Both the position numbers and the translations under genes were made by a program. From Lysobacteraceae bacterium NML03-0222 (GTDB taxonomy: Bacteria > Pseudomonadota > Gammaproteobacteria > Xanthomonadales > Xanthomonadaceae): 64,000 bases of DNA. The stretch spans positions 23,639-87,638 of the forward strand of contig NWQM01000012.1 in the NCBI GenBank assembly GCA_002798195.1, written 5' to 3'. Below the pieces are notes generated by a model that saw only the letters and a list, made by a program, of their open reading frames with translations, did no database searches and had not been told where the DNA came from. Of the stretch, positions 17,547-24,539 are shown one piece after another (the stretch's first letter is position 1; the number at the start of each line of letters is the position of its first letter).

Positions 17547-18281
17547 TCAGCTTGGCCAGTAATGGCTGTCCGGGGTAGGGCGGGCGCCGAAGATGGCCTG
17601 CCCCACGCGCACCACGGTGGCGCCTTCCTCGATGGCGATGGGGAAATCCCCGGACATGCCCATTGACAGCGCATCCAGGTCGATGCCATCGGGTAGCTCC
17701 TGGCGCAGCGCATCGCGCAGTTGGCGCAGGCGGATGAAGCATTGGCGCACGTGGGTTTCATCGGCATCGAAGATGGCAAGCGTCATCAGACCCTTGACGC
17801 GCAGGCTGGAAAAAATGGGCATTTGCCGCAGAAAATCGCGTGCTGTCTCGGGGGCAATGCCGAATTTCTGCGGCTCGTTGGAAGTATTGACCTGCACGAG
17901 TACATCCAGTGCCCGGCCTTCGATTTGCAGGCGCCTGTCCAGGGCTTCGGCAAGCTCGATGGAGTCCAGAGCCTGAAATTCATGCGCAAAACGCGCCACG
18001 TATTTGGCCTTGTTGCTTTGCAGATGACCAATGACCGACCAGCGCAGCGGCAAGTCGGCCAGTGCTTCGGCCTTTTGCCGGGCTTCCTGCACCTTGTTTT
18101 CGCCAAATTCGTTGATGCCGGCTTGATGCGCCAGTCGCAGCACTTCCGGTGGGTGGGTTTTACTGACCGGCAGTAGGCGGATTTCATCGGCATTGCGACC
18201 ACAGGCTGCACAGGCCGCCTCGATACGGGCGCGCACGGTGGCGATATTCTGGCGCAGGGTGTCCAAATTCAGTGTGGTCAT
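17547..18281 (-). CDS. yggS: PLP homeostasis protein, YggS/PipY/PROSC family
   Basis: This 244-residue single-domain alanine-racemase-like TIM barrel binds pyridoxal phosphate and keeps free PLP and some amino acid pools in balance. The PLP lysine is Lys41 in VSKTHP. Other signatures are GINEFGENKVQEA, WSVIGHLQSNK and the terminal LSMGMSGDFPIAI and VRVGQAIFG blocks. It lacks the second domain of true racemases. It overlaps ygfZ by the four bases ATGA, indicating coupled translation. Confidence 0.95.
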   Translation of the reverse strand: MTTLNLDTLRQNIATVRARIEAACAACGRNADEIRLLPVSKTHPPEVLRLAHQAGINEFGENKVQEARQKAEALADLPLRWSVIGHLQSNKAKYVARFAHEFQALDSIELAEALDRRLQIEGRALDVLVQVNTSNEPQKFGIAPETARDFLRQMPIFSSLRVKGLMTLAIFDADETHVRQCFIRLRQLRDALRQELPDGIDLDALSMGMSGDFPIAIEEGATVVRVGQAIFGARPTPDSHYWPS

Positions 18282-19087
18282 GACAACAGCTCCACGGCCT
18301 GGCCGTTCAGGGTGAGTGCCTGTGCATCATCGGGCAAGACCGCCAGCGCCAGCGTGCCCGCAGTGGAGACTATCTCGCCAACGCTGCGCTCGGCCTGCAT
18401 CAGGGCATCACCGCTTGCCGCAGGCGTAAGGGTACGCAACAGCACCAGGCCGCGTTTGGCCTGCCCCAAGAAGTGCGTGCGCGCCACGATTTCCTGCCCG
18501 GGATAGCAGCCTTTTTTCACGCTGTAGGCGCGCAGGCGTTGCAGCGAAAGCTGCTGTGGCGTCCACTTGGGCGCTTGTTGTGGGTCAAGCCTTGGGATGC
18601 CTGCCTCAAGGTCGGCGGCGCGCCAAGCGGCATATCCAGCCTCATCGGGTGGGCTTGCCTGTGCCCCGATGGCGATTTGTCGCGCTCCAGGCCAGGGCAG
18701 TAGCACGACGTTATCGCTTATCTGCATGGACTCGCTGGCGGTCTCCTCGAACTTGCCAGCGACATGCAAATCCGTGCGTGGTGTGAGTTTGACCTTGCTG
18801 CGGAAGACATATCGACCCAGTTCGGCAGCCAGCATTTCCGGGGCGGCATCAGGCAGCAGCAACCAGAGCGTTTGGGCGTCCAGTCGCAGCAAGGCAAACA
18901 GGGCGATGAGGCGGCCTTTGGCGTTCAGCCAACCATTCCATTGGTACTGACCGTCGGCCAGCATGCTGACATCATTCATGAACTGCGACTGGGCAAATGG
19001 CATGGCATCGGCGCCGGTAAGCGCCAGTAATCGGTAGTCCGGCAGGGCAAAAAATGGTTTTGGGACGTGGTGCGGCTTGTCTGTCAT
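18278..19087 (-). CDS. ygfZ: YgfZ/GcvT-like folate-binding Fe-S repair protein
   Basis: The protein has 269 residues from the ATG at 19087; codons further upstream are not family-like. It has the GcvT-type folate-binding fold and the diagnostic motif KGCYPGQEIVAR near residue 190, whose cysteine is needed for YgfZ function. YgfZ supports repair or assembly of iron-sulphur enzymes, including those damaged by oxidation. Its head-to-head position with an SDHAF4-like gene and the sdh operon makes sense, as SdhB carries three Fe-S clusters. It overlaps yggS by four bases. Confidence 0.93.
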   Translation of the reverse strand: MTDKPHHVPKPFFALPDYRLLALTGADAMPFAQSQFMNDVSMLADGQYQWNGWLNAKGRLIALFALLRLDAQTLWLLLPDAAPEMLAAELGRYVFRSKVKLTPRTDLHVAGKFEETASESMQISDNVVLLPWPGARQIAIGAQASPPDEAGYAAWRAADLEAGIPRLDPQQAPKWTPQQLSLQRLRAYSVKKGCYPGQEIVARTHFLGQAKRGLVLLRTLTPAASGDALMQAERSVGEIVSTAGTLALAVLPDDAQALTLNGQAVELLS

Positions 19088-19127
19088 TGCTGCATCGCCG
19101 TAAAATGAAAAGATTGTGAAAGAGAAG

Positions 19128-19292
19128 ATGATAGGCCAAGACGTTGCCGATACTGCAGCCGAGCAGGCCGCAGAGGCCGTGGAAGTGGAGCAAAAAACCG
19201 AAACTTTGCCGCGCGAGATTGGCGGCAGGGACGGTTTGGAGCCCACGCGCTATGGCGATTGGGAAAAAAATGGCCGTTGTATCGACTTCTAA
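19128..19292 (+). CDS. SDHAF4/DUF1674-like succinate dehydrogenase assembly factor
   Basis: This very short gene encodes 54 residues from the ATG at 19128, or 58 from a GTG at 19116 in the same frame. An in-frame stop at 19101-19103 limits the upstream extension. The C-terminal half reads EIGGRDGLEPTRYGDWEKNG followed by RCIDF. This is the conserved core of DUF1674, the family of mitochondrial SDHAF4 (Sdh8), which binds free flavinylated SdhA and protects it until it joins SdhB. The N-terminal half is low-complexity and acidic, as in homologues. It lies 86 bases upstream of sdhC on the same strand, which strongly supports an sdh-related role. It is missed by 60-residue length cut-offs. Confidence 0.82.
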   Translation: MIGQDVADTAAEQAAEAVEVEQKTETLPREIGGRDGLEPTRYGDWEKNGRCIDF

Positions 19293-19378
19293 CCCCATGG
19301 TCTGCGCTGTTGCATGACCTTGGGGCTTTCGCGCCCCGCCACGCGGCCTAGCCGCCCAGCCCGGAGACTGCCACCCTC

Positions 19379-19777
19379 ATGGCAAATCACAAACGTCCCT
19401 TATCGCCCTTCATGCTGGGGCAGACGTATCGCTTCCAGATTACGTCCTTCATGTCGCTGATGCACCGCGCCTCGGGTGTGGCCTTGGCCGTTTCGGCTTT
19501 TGGCTTCTCCTGGTGGGTGATGTCGCTGGCGCTGGGTGGCAGCTATGCCGAATGCGCCCAGGCCGTGACCCGCTCCATCCCCGGTAAAGTCGTGCTGTTC
19601 CTGATTTCGCTGGCACTGATGTATCACCTGTTCAACGGTATCCGTCACCTGGCCTGGGACTTGGGGCTGGGCTTCAAGATTCCGCAGGTTTACCGTAGCG
19701 GCTATCTGGTGCAGGCGCTGACTGTTATCACCACCGCTGCCATTTGGGCAGTTGCATTGTTTGGAGGTGCCGCATGA
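19379..19777 (+). CDS. sdhC: Succinate dehydrogenase cytochrome b556 subunit
   Basis: This 132-residue membrane anchor has three transmembrane helices. Signatures are RPLSPFMLGQTYRFQITSF, SLMHRASGVAL and the heme-ligand region LMYHLFNGIRHLAWDLG with His82 as the likely axial ligand. With SdhD it binds heme b and ubiquinone and anchors SdhA and SdhB to the inner membrane. It is the first structural gene of sdhCDAB and overlaps sdhD by four bases. The 86 bases upstream have no obvious regulatory motif that I can name. Confidence 0.95.
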   Translation: MANHKRPLSPFMLGQTYRFQITSFMSLMHRASGVALAVSAFGFSWWVMSLALGGSYAECAQAVTRSIPGKVVLFLISLALMYHLFNGIRHLAWDLGLGFKIPQVYRSGYLVQALTVITTAAIWAVALFGGAA

Positions 19778-20172
19778 GTGGCAAAGCCGCACCGAGGTTC
19801 CGCTCGCCGCTGCATCAGGCCAAGGGTCTGGGCTCGGCCAAGTCCGGTACCGGGCACTTCTGGTGGCAGCGCGTCACCGCCGTCATCCTGGCACTGTTGG
19901 TGCCCTATATCGTGTTCATGCTGGCTTGTCTTGCCGGCAGCGATGCCGACACGCTGCGCATGACCATCGCCAAGCCGTGGAATGCCATCATTTTCTCGGT
20001 CTTTGCCATCGCGCTGTTCTGGCATGCCAAGCTCGGCCTGCAAGTGGTCATCGAAGACTATGTTCATGACCGCAATATGCACTTGGTGCTGCGCATCCTT
20101 CTCATCCTGGGCAGCCTGGTCGGCGTTTTGAGCGCCATTTACGCCATCGCCCGCATCGCAATGACGGCCTGA
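19774..20172 (+). CDS. sdhD: Succinate dehydrogenase hydrophobic membrane anchor
   Basis: This 132-residue protein with three hydrophobic helices starts with the ATG at 19774 inside the sdhC stop (ATGA overlap). It contains HFWWQRVTAVIL at helix 1 and the FWHAKLGLQVVIEDYVHD motif, which contributes to the heme and quinone sites. It is the fourth subunit of complex II. Only four bases separate it from sdhA, so all sdh subunits are made from one message in sdhCDAB order. Confidence 0.95.
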   Translation: MSGKAAPRFRSPLHQAKGLGSAKSGTGHFWWQRVTAVILALLVPYIVFMLACLAGSDADTLRMTIAKPWNAIIFSVFAIALFWHAKLGLQVVIEDYVHDRNMHLVLRILLILGSLVGVLSAIYAIARIAMTA

Positions 20173-20176
20173 ACCC

Positions 20177-21964
20177 ATGACTGCCTACAAAATTACTGAA
20201 CACAAATACGACATGGTGGTGGTCGGCGCCGGTGGCGCTGGCCTGCGTGCCACCTTTGGCCTGGCCCAGAAGGGCCTGAAAACTGCCTGCATCACCAAGG
20301 TGTTCCCGACCCGCTCGCATACCGTGGCCGCGCAGGGCGGGATTTCCGCCGCGCTTGCTAACATGGGCGAGGATGACTGGCGCTTCCACTTCTACGACAC
20401 CATCAAGGGCTCGGACTGGCTGGGCGACCAGGATGCGATCGAATACATGTGCCGCGAGGCCATCCCGGCGGTCATCGAGCTTGAGCACCAGGGCGTGCCG
20501 TTCTCGCGCACCGAAGAGGGCAAGATTTACCAGCGCCCGTTCGGCGGCATGACCACCCATTACGGCAAGGGCATTGCCCAGCGTACCTGCGCCGCTGCCG
20601 ACCGTACCGGCCATGCCATCCTGCATACCCTGTACCAGCAGTCGCTGGCGCATGATGCCGAGTTCTTCATCGAATACTTTGCGCTTGACCTCATCATGGA
20701 TGCCGAAGGCGCCTGCCGTGGCGTGTTGGCATTGGACATGGCCACCGGCGAGCTTCATTTGTTCCGCGCCCACGGCACCGTACTGGCCACTGGCGGCTAT
20801 GGACGTGCGTATTTCTCGGCCACTTCCGCCCATACCTGCACCGGCGATGGTGGCGGTATGGCGCTGCGCGCTGGCCTTGCCTTGCAGGACATGGAGTTCG
20901 TGCAATTCCACCCGACCGGCATTTACGGCGCGGGCTGTCTGATTACCGAAGGCGTGCGTGGCGAAGGCGGCATCCTGCGCAATGCCAATGGCGAGCGCTT
21001 CATGGAACGCTATGCGCCGAACGCCAAGGATCTGGCCAGCCGCGACGTGGTCAGCCGCTCGATGACCATCGAAATCCGTGAAGGCCGCGGCGTGGGCGAG
21101 CACAAGGATCATATCTTCCTTGACCTCACCCACCTTGACCCGAAAGACATCCACGCCAAGCTGCCGGGTATTGCTGAATCGGCGCGCATCTTCGCCGGCG
21201 TGGACGTGGAAAAGCAGCCGATTCCGGTAATTCCGACCGTGCACTACAACATGGGCGGCATCCCCACCAACTATCACGGCGAAGTGGTGCAGCTGCGCAA
21301 TGGCGACCCCGATGCCGTGGTGCCGGGCTTGTATGCCATCGGCGAGGCCGCCTGCGTGTCGGTGCATGGCGCCAATCGCCTCGGCTCCAACTCGCTGCTT
21401 GACCTGGTGGTGTTTGGCCGCGCCGTGGCCAATCGCGCTGCCGAAACCATCAAGGCCGGCGCCGTGCATCCCACCCTGGGCGCCGACGCCTGCGACAAGT
21501 CGCTGGCCAACCTCGACCGCCTGCGCAATGCCAAGGGCAGCCTGCCGACGGCGCAGATTCGCAGCAATATGCAGCGCACCATGCAGTCCGATGCTGCGGT
21601 GTTCCGTACCGGCGAATCGCTGGCGGCCGGGGTCAAGAAAGTCAACGAGATTTACCAGTCGTTTGCCGATGTCGGCGTTTCCGACCGCTCGCTGGTGTGG
21701 AACTCCGACCTCATCGAGACCCTGGAATTGCAGAACCTCTTGGGACAGGCGCTGGTCACCATCACCTCGGCGGAAAACCGCAAGGAATCGCGTGGCGCCC
21801 ATGCCCGTGAGGACTATCCCGAGCGCGATGACGTCAACTGGCATAAGCACACCGTGTGCTCGGTGGACGAAGCGGGCAAGACCCATATCGACTACCGCCC
21901 GGTGCATATGTACACGTTGACCGACGACGTGGAAGTGGTTCCCCCCAAGCCGCGCGTGTACTGA
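20177..21964 (+). CDS. sdhA: Succinate dehydrogenase flavoprotein subunit
   Basis: This 595-residue catalytic subunit oxidises succinate to fumarate on the cytoplasmic face of complex II. The dinucleotide fold VVVGAGGAGLRA is at residues 14-25. His48 in TRSHTVAAQGG is the residue that carries covalent FAD. HPTGIYGAG, the catalytic Arg in GEGGILRN and the HGANRLGSNSLLDLVV motif follow in the usual order. Length is normal for gammaproteobacteria. The SDHAF4-like gene upstream and YgfZ on the opposite strand are plausible maturation partners for this subunit and SdhB. Confidence 0.98.
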   Translation: MTAYKITEHKYDMVVVGAGGAGLRATFGLAQKGLKTACITKVFPTRSHTVAAQGGISAALANMGEDDWRFHFYDTIKGSDWLGDQDAIEYMCREAIPAVIELEHQGVPFSRTEEGKIYQRPFGGMTTHYGKGIAQRTCAAADRTGHAILHTLYQQSLAHDAEFFIEYFALDLIMDAEGACRGVLALDMATGELHLFRAHGTVLATGGYGRAYFSATSAHTCTGDGGGMALRAGLALQDMEFVQFHPTGIYGAGCLITEGVRGEGGILRNANGERFMERYAPNAKDLASRDVVSRSMTIEIREGRGVGEHKDHIFLDLTHLDPKDIHAKLPGIAESARIFAGVDVEKQPIPVIPTVHYNMGGIPTNYHGEVVQLRNGDPDAVVPGLYAIGEAACVSVHGANRLGSNSLLDLVVFGRAVANRAAETIKAGAVHPTLGADACDKSLANLDRLRNAKGSLPTAQIRSNMQRTMQSDAAVFRTGESLAAGVKKVNEIYQSFADVGVSDRSLVWNSDLIETLELQNLLGQALVTITSAENRKESRGAHAREDYPERDDVNWHKHTVCSVDEAGKTHIDYRPVHMYTLTDDVEVVPPKPRVY

Positions 21965-22073
21965 CACGCGCGCAGCAAGGTAAGACGCGAGATGTCGAGG
22001 CAGCCGCGCCAGCTACACCGCCCGCCACGCCCCGCATCGAACGTCCAACGTCTCACCTACAAGGTTTCCAACC

Positions 22074-22856
22074 ATGGCTCAATTCAAGCTCCCTGCCAAT
22101 TCCGTCGTCCAGAAGGGCAAACACTTTCCGGCTGCCAGCGGCGCCAAAAACGTGCGCACCTTCAAGATTTACCGCTGGAATCCCGATGACGGCCAGAACC
22201 CGCGCACCGATACCTATGAGGTCGATCTGGCCAGCTGCGGGCCGATGGTGCTCGATGCGCTTTTGAAAATCAAAAACGAAATCGACCCGACCCTGACCCT
22301 GCGCCGCTCCTGCCGCGAAGGCATCTGCGGCTCCTGCGCGATGAATATCGACGGCACCAATACCCTGGCCTGTACCAAGGCCATTGATGATTGCGCCGCA
22401 GGCACCATCCCGATTTATCCGCTGCCGCATATGCCGGTCATCAAGGATCTGGTGCCTGACCTGACCCATTTCTATGCCCAGTACGCCTCGATTCGCCCCT
22501 GGCTGCGTACCCAAAGTGCCGCACCGACCCGCGAGCGCCTGCAATCGCCGGAAGACCGCGAAAAACTCGATGGCCTGTACGAGTGCATCCTGTGCGCCTG
22601 CTGCTCCACCTCCTGCCCGAGCTACTGGTGGAATGGCGACCGCTATCTGGGTCCGGCGATCTTGCTGCAGGCCTACCGCTGGATTGTGGATAGCCGTGAC
22701 GAGGACACCGGCAGCCGTCTGGATGATCTGGAAGACCCGTTCAAGCTGTACCGCTGCCATACCATCATGAACTGCGCCCGCACCTGCCCGAAGGGACTCA
22801 ACCCTGCCAAGGCCATCAGCGAAATCAAGCAGTTGATGTTGGCACGCACCATGTAA
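22074..22856 (+). CDS. sdhB: Succinate dehydrogenase iron-sulphur subunit
   Basis: This 260-residue subunit relays electrons from FAD to quinone through three Fe-S clusters. Cys80, Cys85, Cys88 and Cys100 hold the 2Fe-2S cluster. The CILCACCSTSCP motif near residue 170 and the later CNCARTC-type motif hold the 4Fe-4S and 3Fe-4S clusters. The gene begins 109 bases after sdhA, a wider gap than between the other subunits, without a recognisable terminator or promoter. A UUCG-capped terminator follows immediately and closes the operon. Confidence 0.98.
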   Translation: MAQFKLPANSVVQKGKHFPAASGAKNVRTFKIYRWNPDDGQNPRTDTYEVDLASCGPMVLDALLKIKNEIDPTLTLRRSCREGICGSCAMNIDGTNTLACTKAIDDCAAGTIPIYPLPHMPVIKDLVPDLTHFYAQYASIRPWLRTQSAAPTRERLQSPEDREKLDGLYECILCACCSTSCPSYWWNGDRYLGPAILLQAYRWIVDSRDEDTGSRLDDLEDPFKLYRCHTIMNCARTCPKGLNPAKAISEIKQLMLARTM

Positions 22857-22860
22857 GACA

Positions 22861-22886
22861 AAACCCCTTCTTCGGAAGGGGTTTTT
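22861..22886 (+). terminator. Terminator of the sdh operon
   Basis: A perfect 10-base stem (22861-22870 with 22875-22884) is closed by a TTCG tetraloop, and the T-run continues the 3' arm. It begins four bases after the sdhB stop. Confidence 0.92.
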
Positions 22887-23342
22887 CATTGAGCCGCAAT
22901 GTGTTTTGGTGCAATAGTTGGTGTGCGCTTTGCTTAAATGAGCAAGTCAAGTTCAAGGTGTGGTACATGAGAGAATCGCTATTGGATTGCGAGGTCACAC
23001 CCAAATCAGAATAAGCTCAAGTTGCACGTAGGCAACTTGGCGACTTCCTGAAAGTCCTTGAAAACAAATAGTTAGAAAAAATAACAGTGGCTGAGGTGTA
23101 GGCCTACACTTGTGACATGCCTTTTGTAAGGCTGTTAGCCAATCAGAGAGGGCTTTAGGCCTTATGCTGATTGGGCTATACAAGAGGCCGTGTCCGCTTC
23201 TGCGGGCGCGTGTGTTGAAGCCTTCCGATTGGGAGTAGTGTCAAAGAGGCACTCGTGCCCGGCTCATGAGGTATATGAGTGGAAAGTCGAAAAATCCAGC
23301 TCGAAGTGAAGCAGTTAGGAAATCACCTCCTGCAGAGCTTCT
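22887..23342. other. Gene-poor, hairpin-rich region; possible noncoding RNA
   Basis: No credible protein gene lies in these 456 bases. What I see is a set of hairpins: 23018-23039 (8-base perfect stem), 23119-23132 (5-base stem), 23137-23177 (10-base stem with one bulged G) and 23186-23208 (9 bases with a TTCT loop and GU pairs), plus a CTCAT/ATGAG pair near 23263-23279. The stretch begins after the sdh terminator and ends at a long bidirectional terminator at 23343. A plus-strand transcript ending there has no protein gene to serve. I compared the sequence from memory with 6S, 4.5S, tmRNA and RNase P RNA and saw no match. No clean sigma-70 promoter was found. Confidence 0.35.
23096..23109. 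promoter_or_regulatory. 14-base perfect palindrome
   Basis: GTGTAGGCCTACAC is a perfect palindrome without spacer in the sdhB-rpmJ intergenic region. The form is that of a dimeric regulator site, but no regulator is encoded nearby on either side, so the owner is unknown. Confidence 0.35.
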
Positions 23343-23378
23343 GCAACAAAAAACCGCCTTGCGGCGGTTTTTTGTTGC
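23343..23378. terminator. Bidirectional terminator downstream of rpmJ
   Basis: A 16-base perfect stem (23343-23358 with 23363-23378) around a TTGC loop has A-runs on one arm and T-runs on the other, so it can stop transcription from both sides. For rpmJ on the minus strand it lies 26 bases after the stop. Confidence 0.9.
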
Positions 23379-23403
23379 GCTCGGTTGGGCAAGCCCAAGT
23401 TTC

Positions 23404-23529
23404 TCAGCGCTGACGTGCCTTGAAACGCGGATTGGACTTGCAAATCACGAAGACCTTGCCGCGACGGCGGACGACTTTGCAGTCGCGGTGACGGGCCTTC
23501 GCCGACTTCAGGGAGGACAGGACCTTCAT
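23404..23529 (-). CDS. rpmJ: 50S ribosomal protein L36
   Basis: This 41-residue protein begins MKVLSSLKSAKARH and ends KSNPRFKARQR. It is the longer, B-type L36 with the internal insertion, in which Cys17 and Cys30 remain but the full zinc-ribbon set of C-plus L36 is not kept. The sequence is nearly what I recall for Xanthomonas L36, one of the better lineage hints in the window. An AGAGG precedes the ATG by seven bases, and a strong promoter is placed 46 bases upstream. A bidirectional terminator follows. It is a single-gene unit, too short for many automated gene finders. Confidence 0.95.
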   Translation of the reverse strand: MKVLSSLKSAKARHRDCKVVRRRGKVFVICKSNPRFKARQR

Positions 23530-23574
23530 GACTAAACCTCTGATGGCGAAAAGTGGAAACGAATGTAGCTCGAC

Positions 23575-23603
23575 ATAATAGCAGTAAGCTTGAGTGCAAT
23601 CAA
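23575..23603 (-). promoter_or_regulatory. Sigma-70 promoter of rpmJ
   Basis: On the minus strand TTGATT (23603-23598) and TATTAT (23580-23575) are separated by exactly 17 bases. The predicted start near 23568 gives a leader of about 39 bases before the rpmJ ATG. Confidence 0.7.
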
Positions 23604-23656
23604 GCTGCAGGTAAGTAATACGCCCATCCGGGGCTGGCAGCAGCTAAACTTGGCGG

Positions 23657-24373
23657 ATGAATCAAGATGAGCCATTTTTTAGCAATTCCGTCCCCGTGCT
23701 TGCCATCGATGGACCCTCTGGCTCCGGCAAGGGCACTATCAGTCGCCGTGTGGCTCAGCATCTGGGCTGGCATTATCTGGACTCTGGCGCACTGTACCGG
23801 GCGGTCGGTGTTTCGGCCATGAAGCAGGGGATTGACCTGGGGGATGTGCAAGCCGTTGAAGCCTGCGCGCGCCGCACACAAATCCGCTTTGCTGATGATG
23901 CCAAGGGGGAAGCGCGTGTATGGGTCAATGGCGAGGATGTCACCGATGAATTGCGACTGGAAACGACAGGTGCGGCCGCTTCTGCAATCGCTTCGATGGC
24001 AGGGGTGCGCGCGGCGCTTGTGCAGATGCAGCATGATTTTCGCACAGGGCCGGGGTTGGTCGCCGACGGGCGCGATATGGGCACCGTCATCTTCCCGGAT
24101 GCTTTTTGCAAGGTGTTTTTGACCGCCAGTGCCGAGGAACGTGCGAGAAGGCGGTATAAACAGTTGATGCAAAAAGGGGTTTCGGTTAATCTCGACAGCC
24201 TGCTGGGCGAGATTGTTGCCCGTGACGAGCGCGATGCCAGTCGACCGCTTTCACCATTGAAACCTGCAGCGGATGCGGTGTCCATCGACACCACCGGTGT
24301 GGCGATTGATACGGTGGTGGCGCAAGTGCTGGCGCTCGTGGAGAAATCCGGCCTGCTGCCGGAAGCGTCCTGA
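23657..24373 (+). CDS. cmk: Cytidylate kinase
   Basis: This 238-residue P-loop kinase phosphorylates CMP and dCMP with ATP. The Walker A loop GPSGSGKGT is at about residues 19-27. DSGALYRAV and ADGRDMGTVIFPDA are the nucleoside-binding and lid-proximal motifs, and an ERARRRYKQL lid helix with arginines follows. Length and order are standard. It is followed by rpsA after 166 bases, as in most gammaproteobacteria. Confidence 0.97.
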   Translation: MNQDEPFFSNSVPVLAIDGPSGSGKGTISRRVAQHLGWHYLDSGALYRAVGVSAMKQGIDLGDVQAVEACARRTQIRFADDAKGEARVWVNGEDVTDELRLETTGAAASAIASMAGVRAALVQMQHDFRTGPGLVADGRDMGTVIFPDAFCKVFLTASAEERARRRYKQLMQKGVSVNLDSLLGEIVARDERDASRPLSPLKPAADAVSIDTTGVAIDTVVAQVLALVEKSGLLPEAS

Positions 24374-24539
24374 GCGGCAAGCCCATTCAGCAGAATCCGC
24401 CCCGCAGGTTGCAAAGCCTGCGGTCAATCCACTTCAACACTCACACGGCCAATGGGCAATCCCGCCCGCGCCGACAAAACGGGTGGAGCGGACGCACAGC
24501 GGTATGCGCCTGCTCTGAAGATCAACCTAGAGAATAGAA

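Noticed and set aside
20102..21967. 621-residue minus-strand frame opposite sdhA
   Set aside because: It is the antisense shadow of a strongly conserved gene in GC-rich DNA; composition is His/Gly/Val-rich with no recognisable domain.
22887..23342. 6S, 4.5S, tmRNA or RNase P RNA in the hairpin-rich gap
   Set aside because: Key conserved bases of these RNAs as I remember them are not present; a covariance search could still overturn this.
23266..23535. 89-residue plus-strand frame in the rpmJ region
   Set aside because: It crosses the bidirectional terminator and runs antisense to rpmJ, which is certain.
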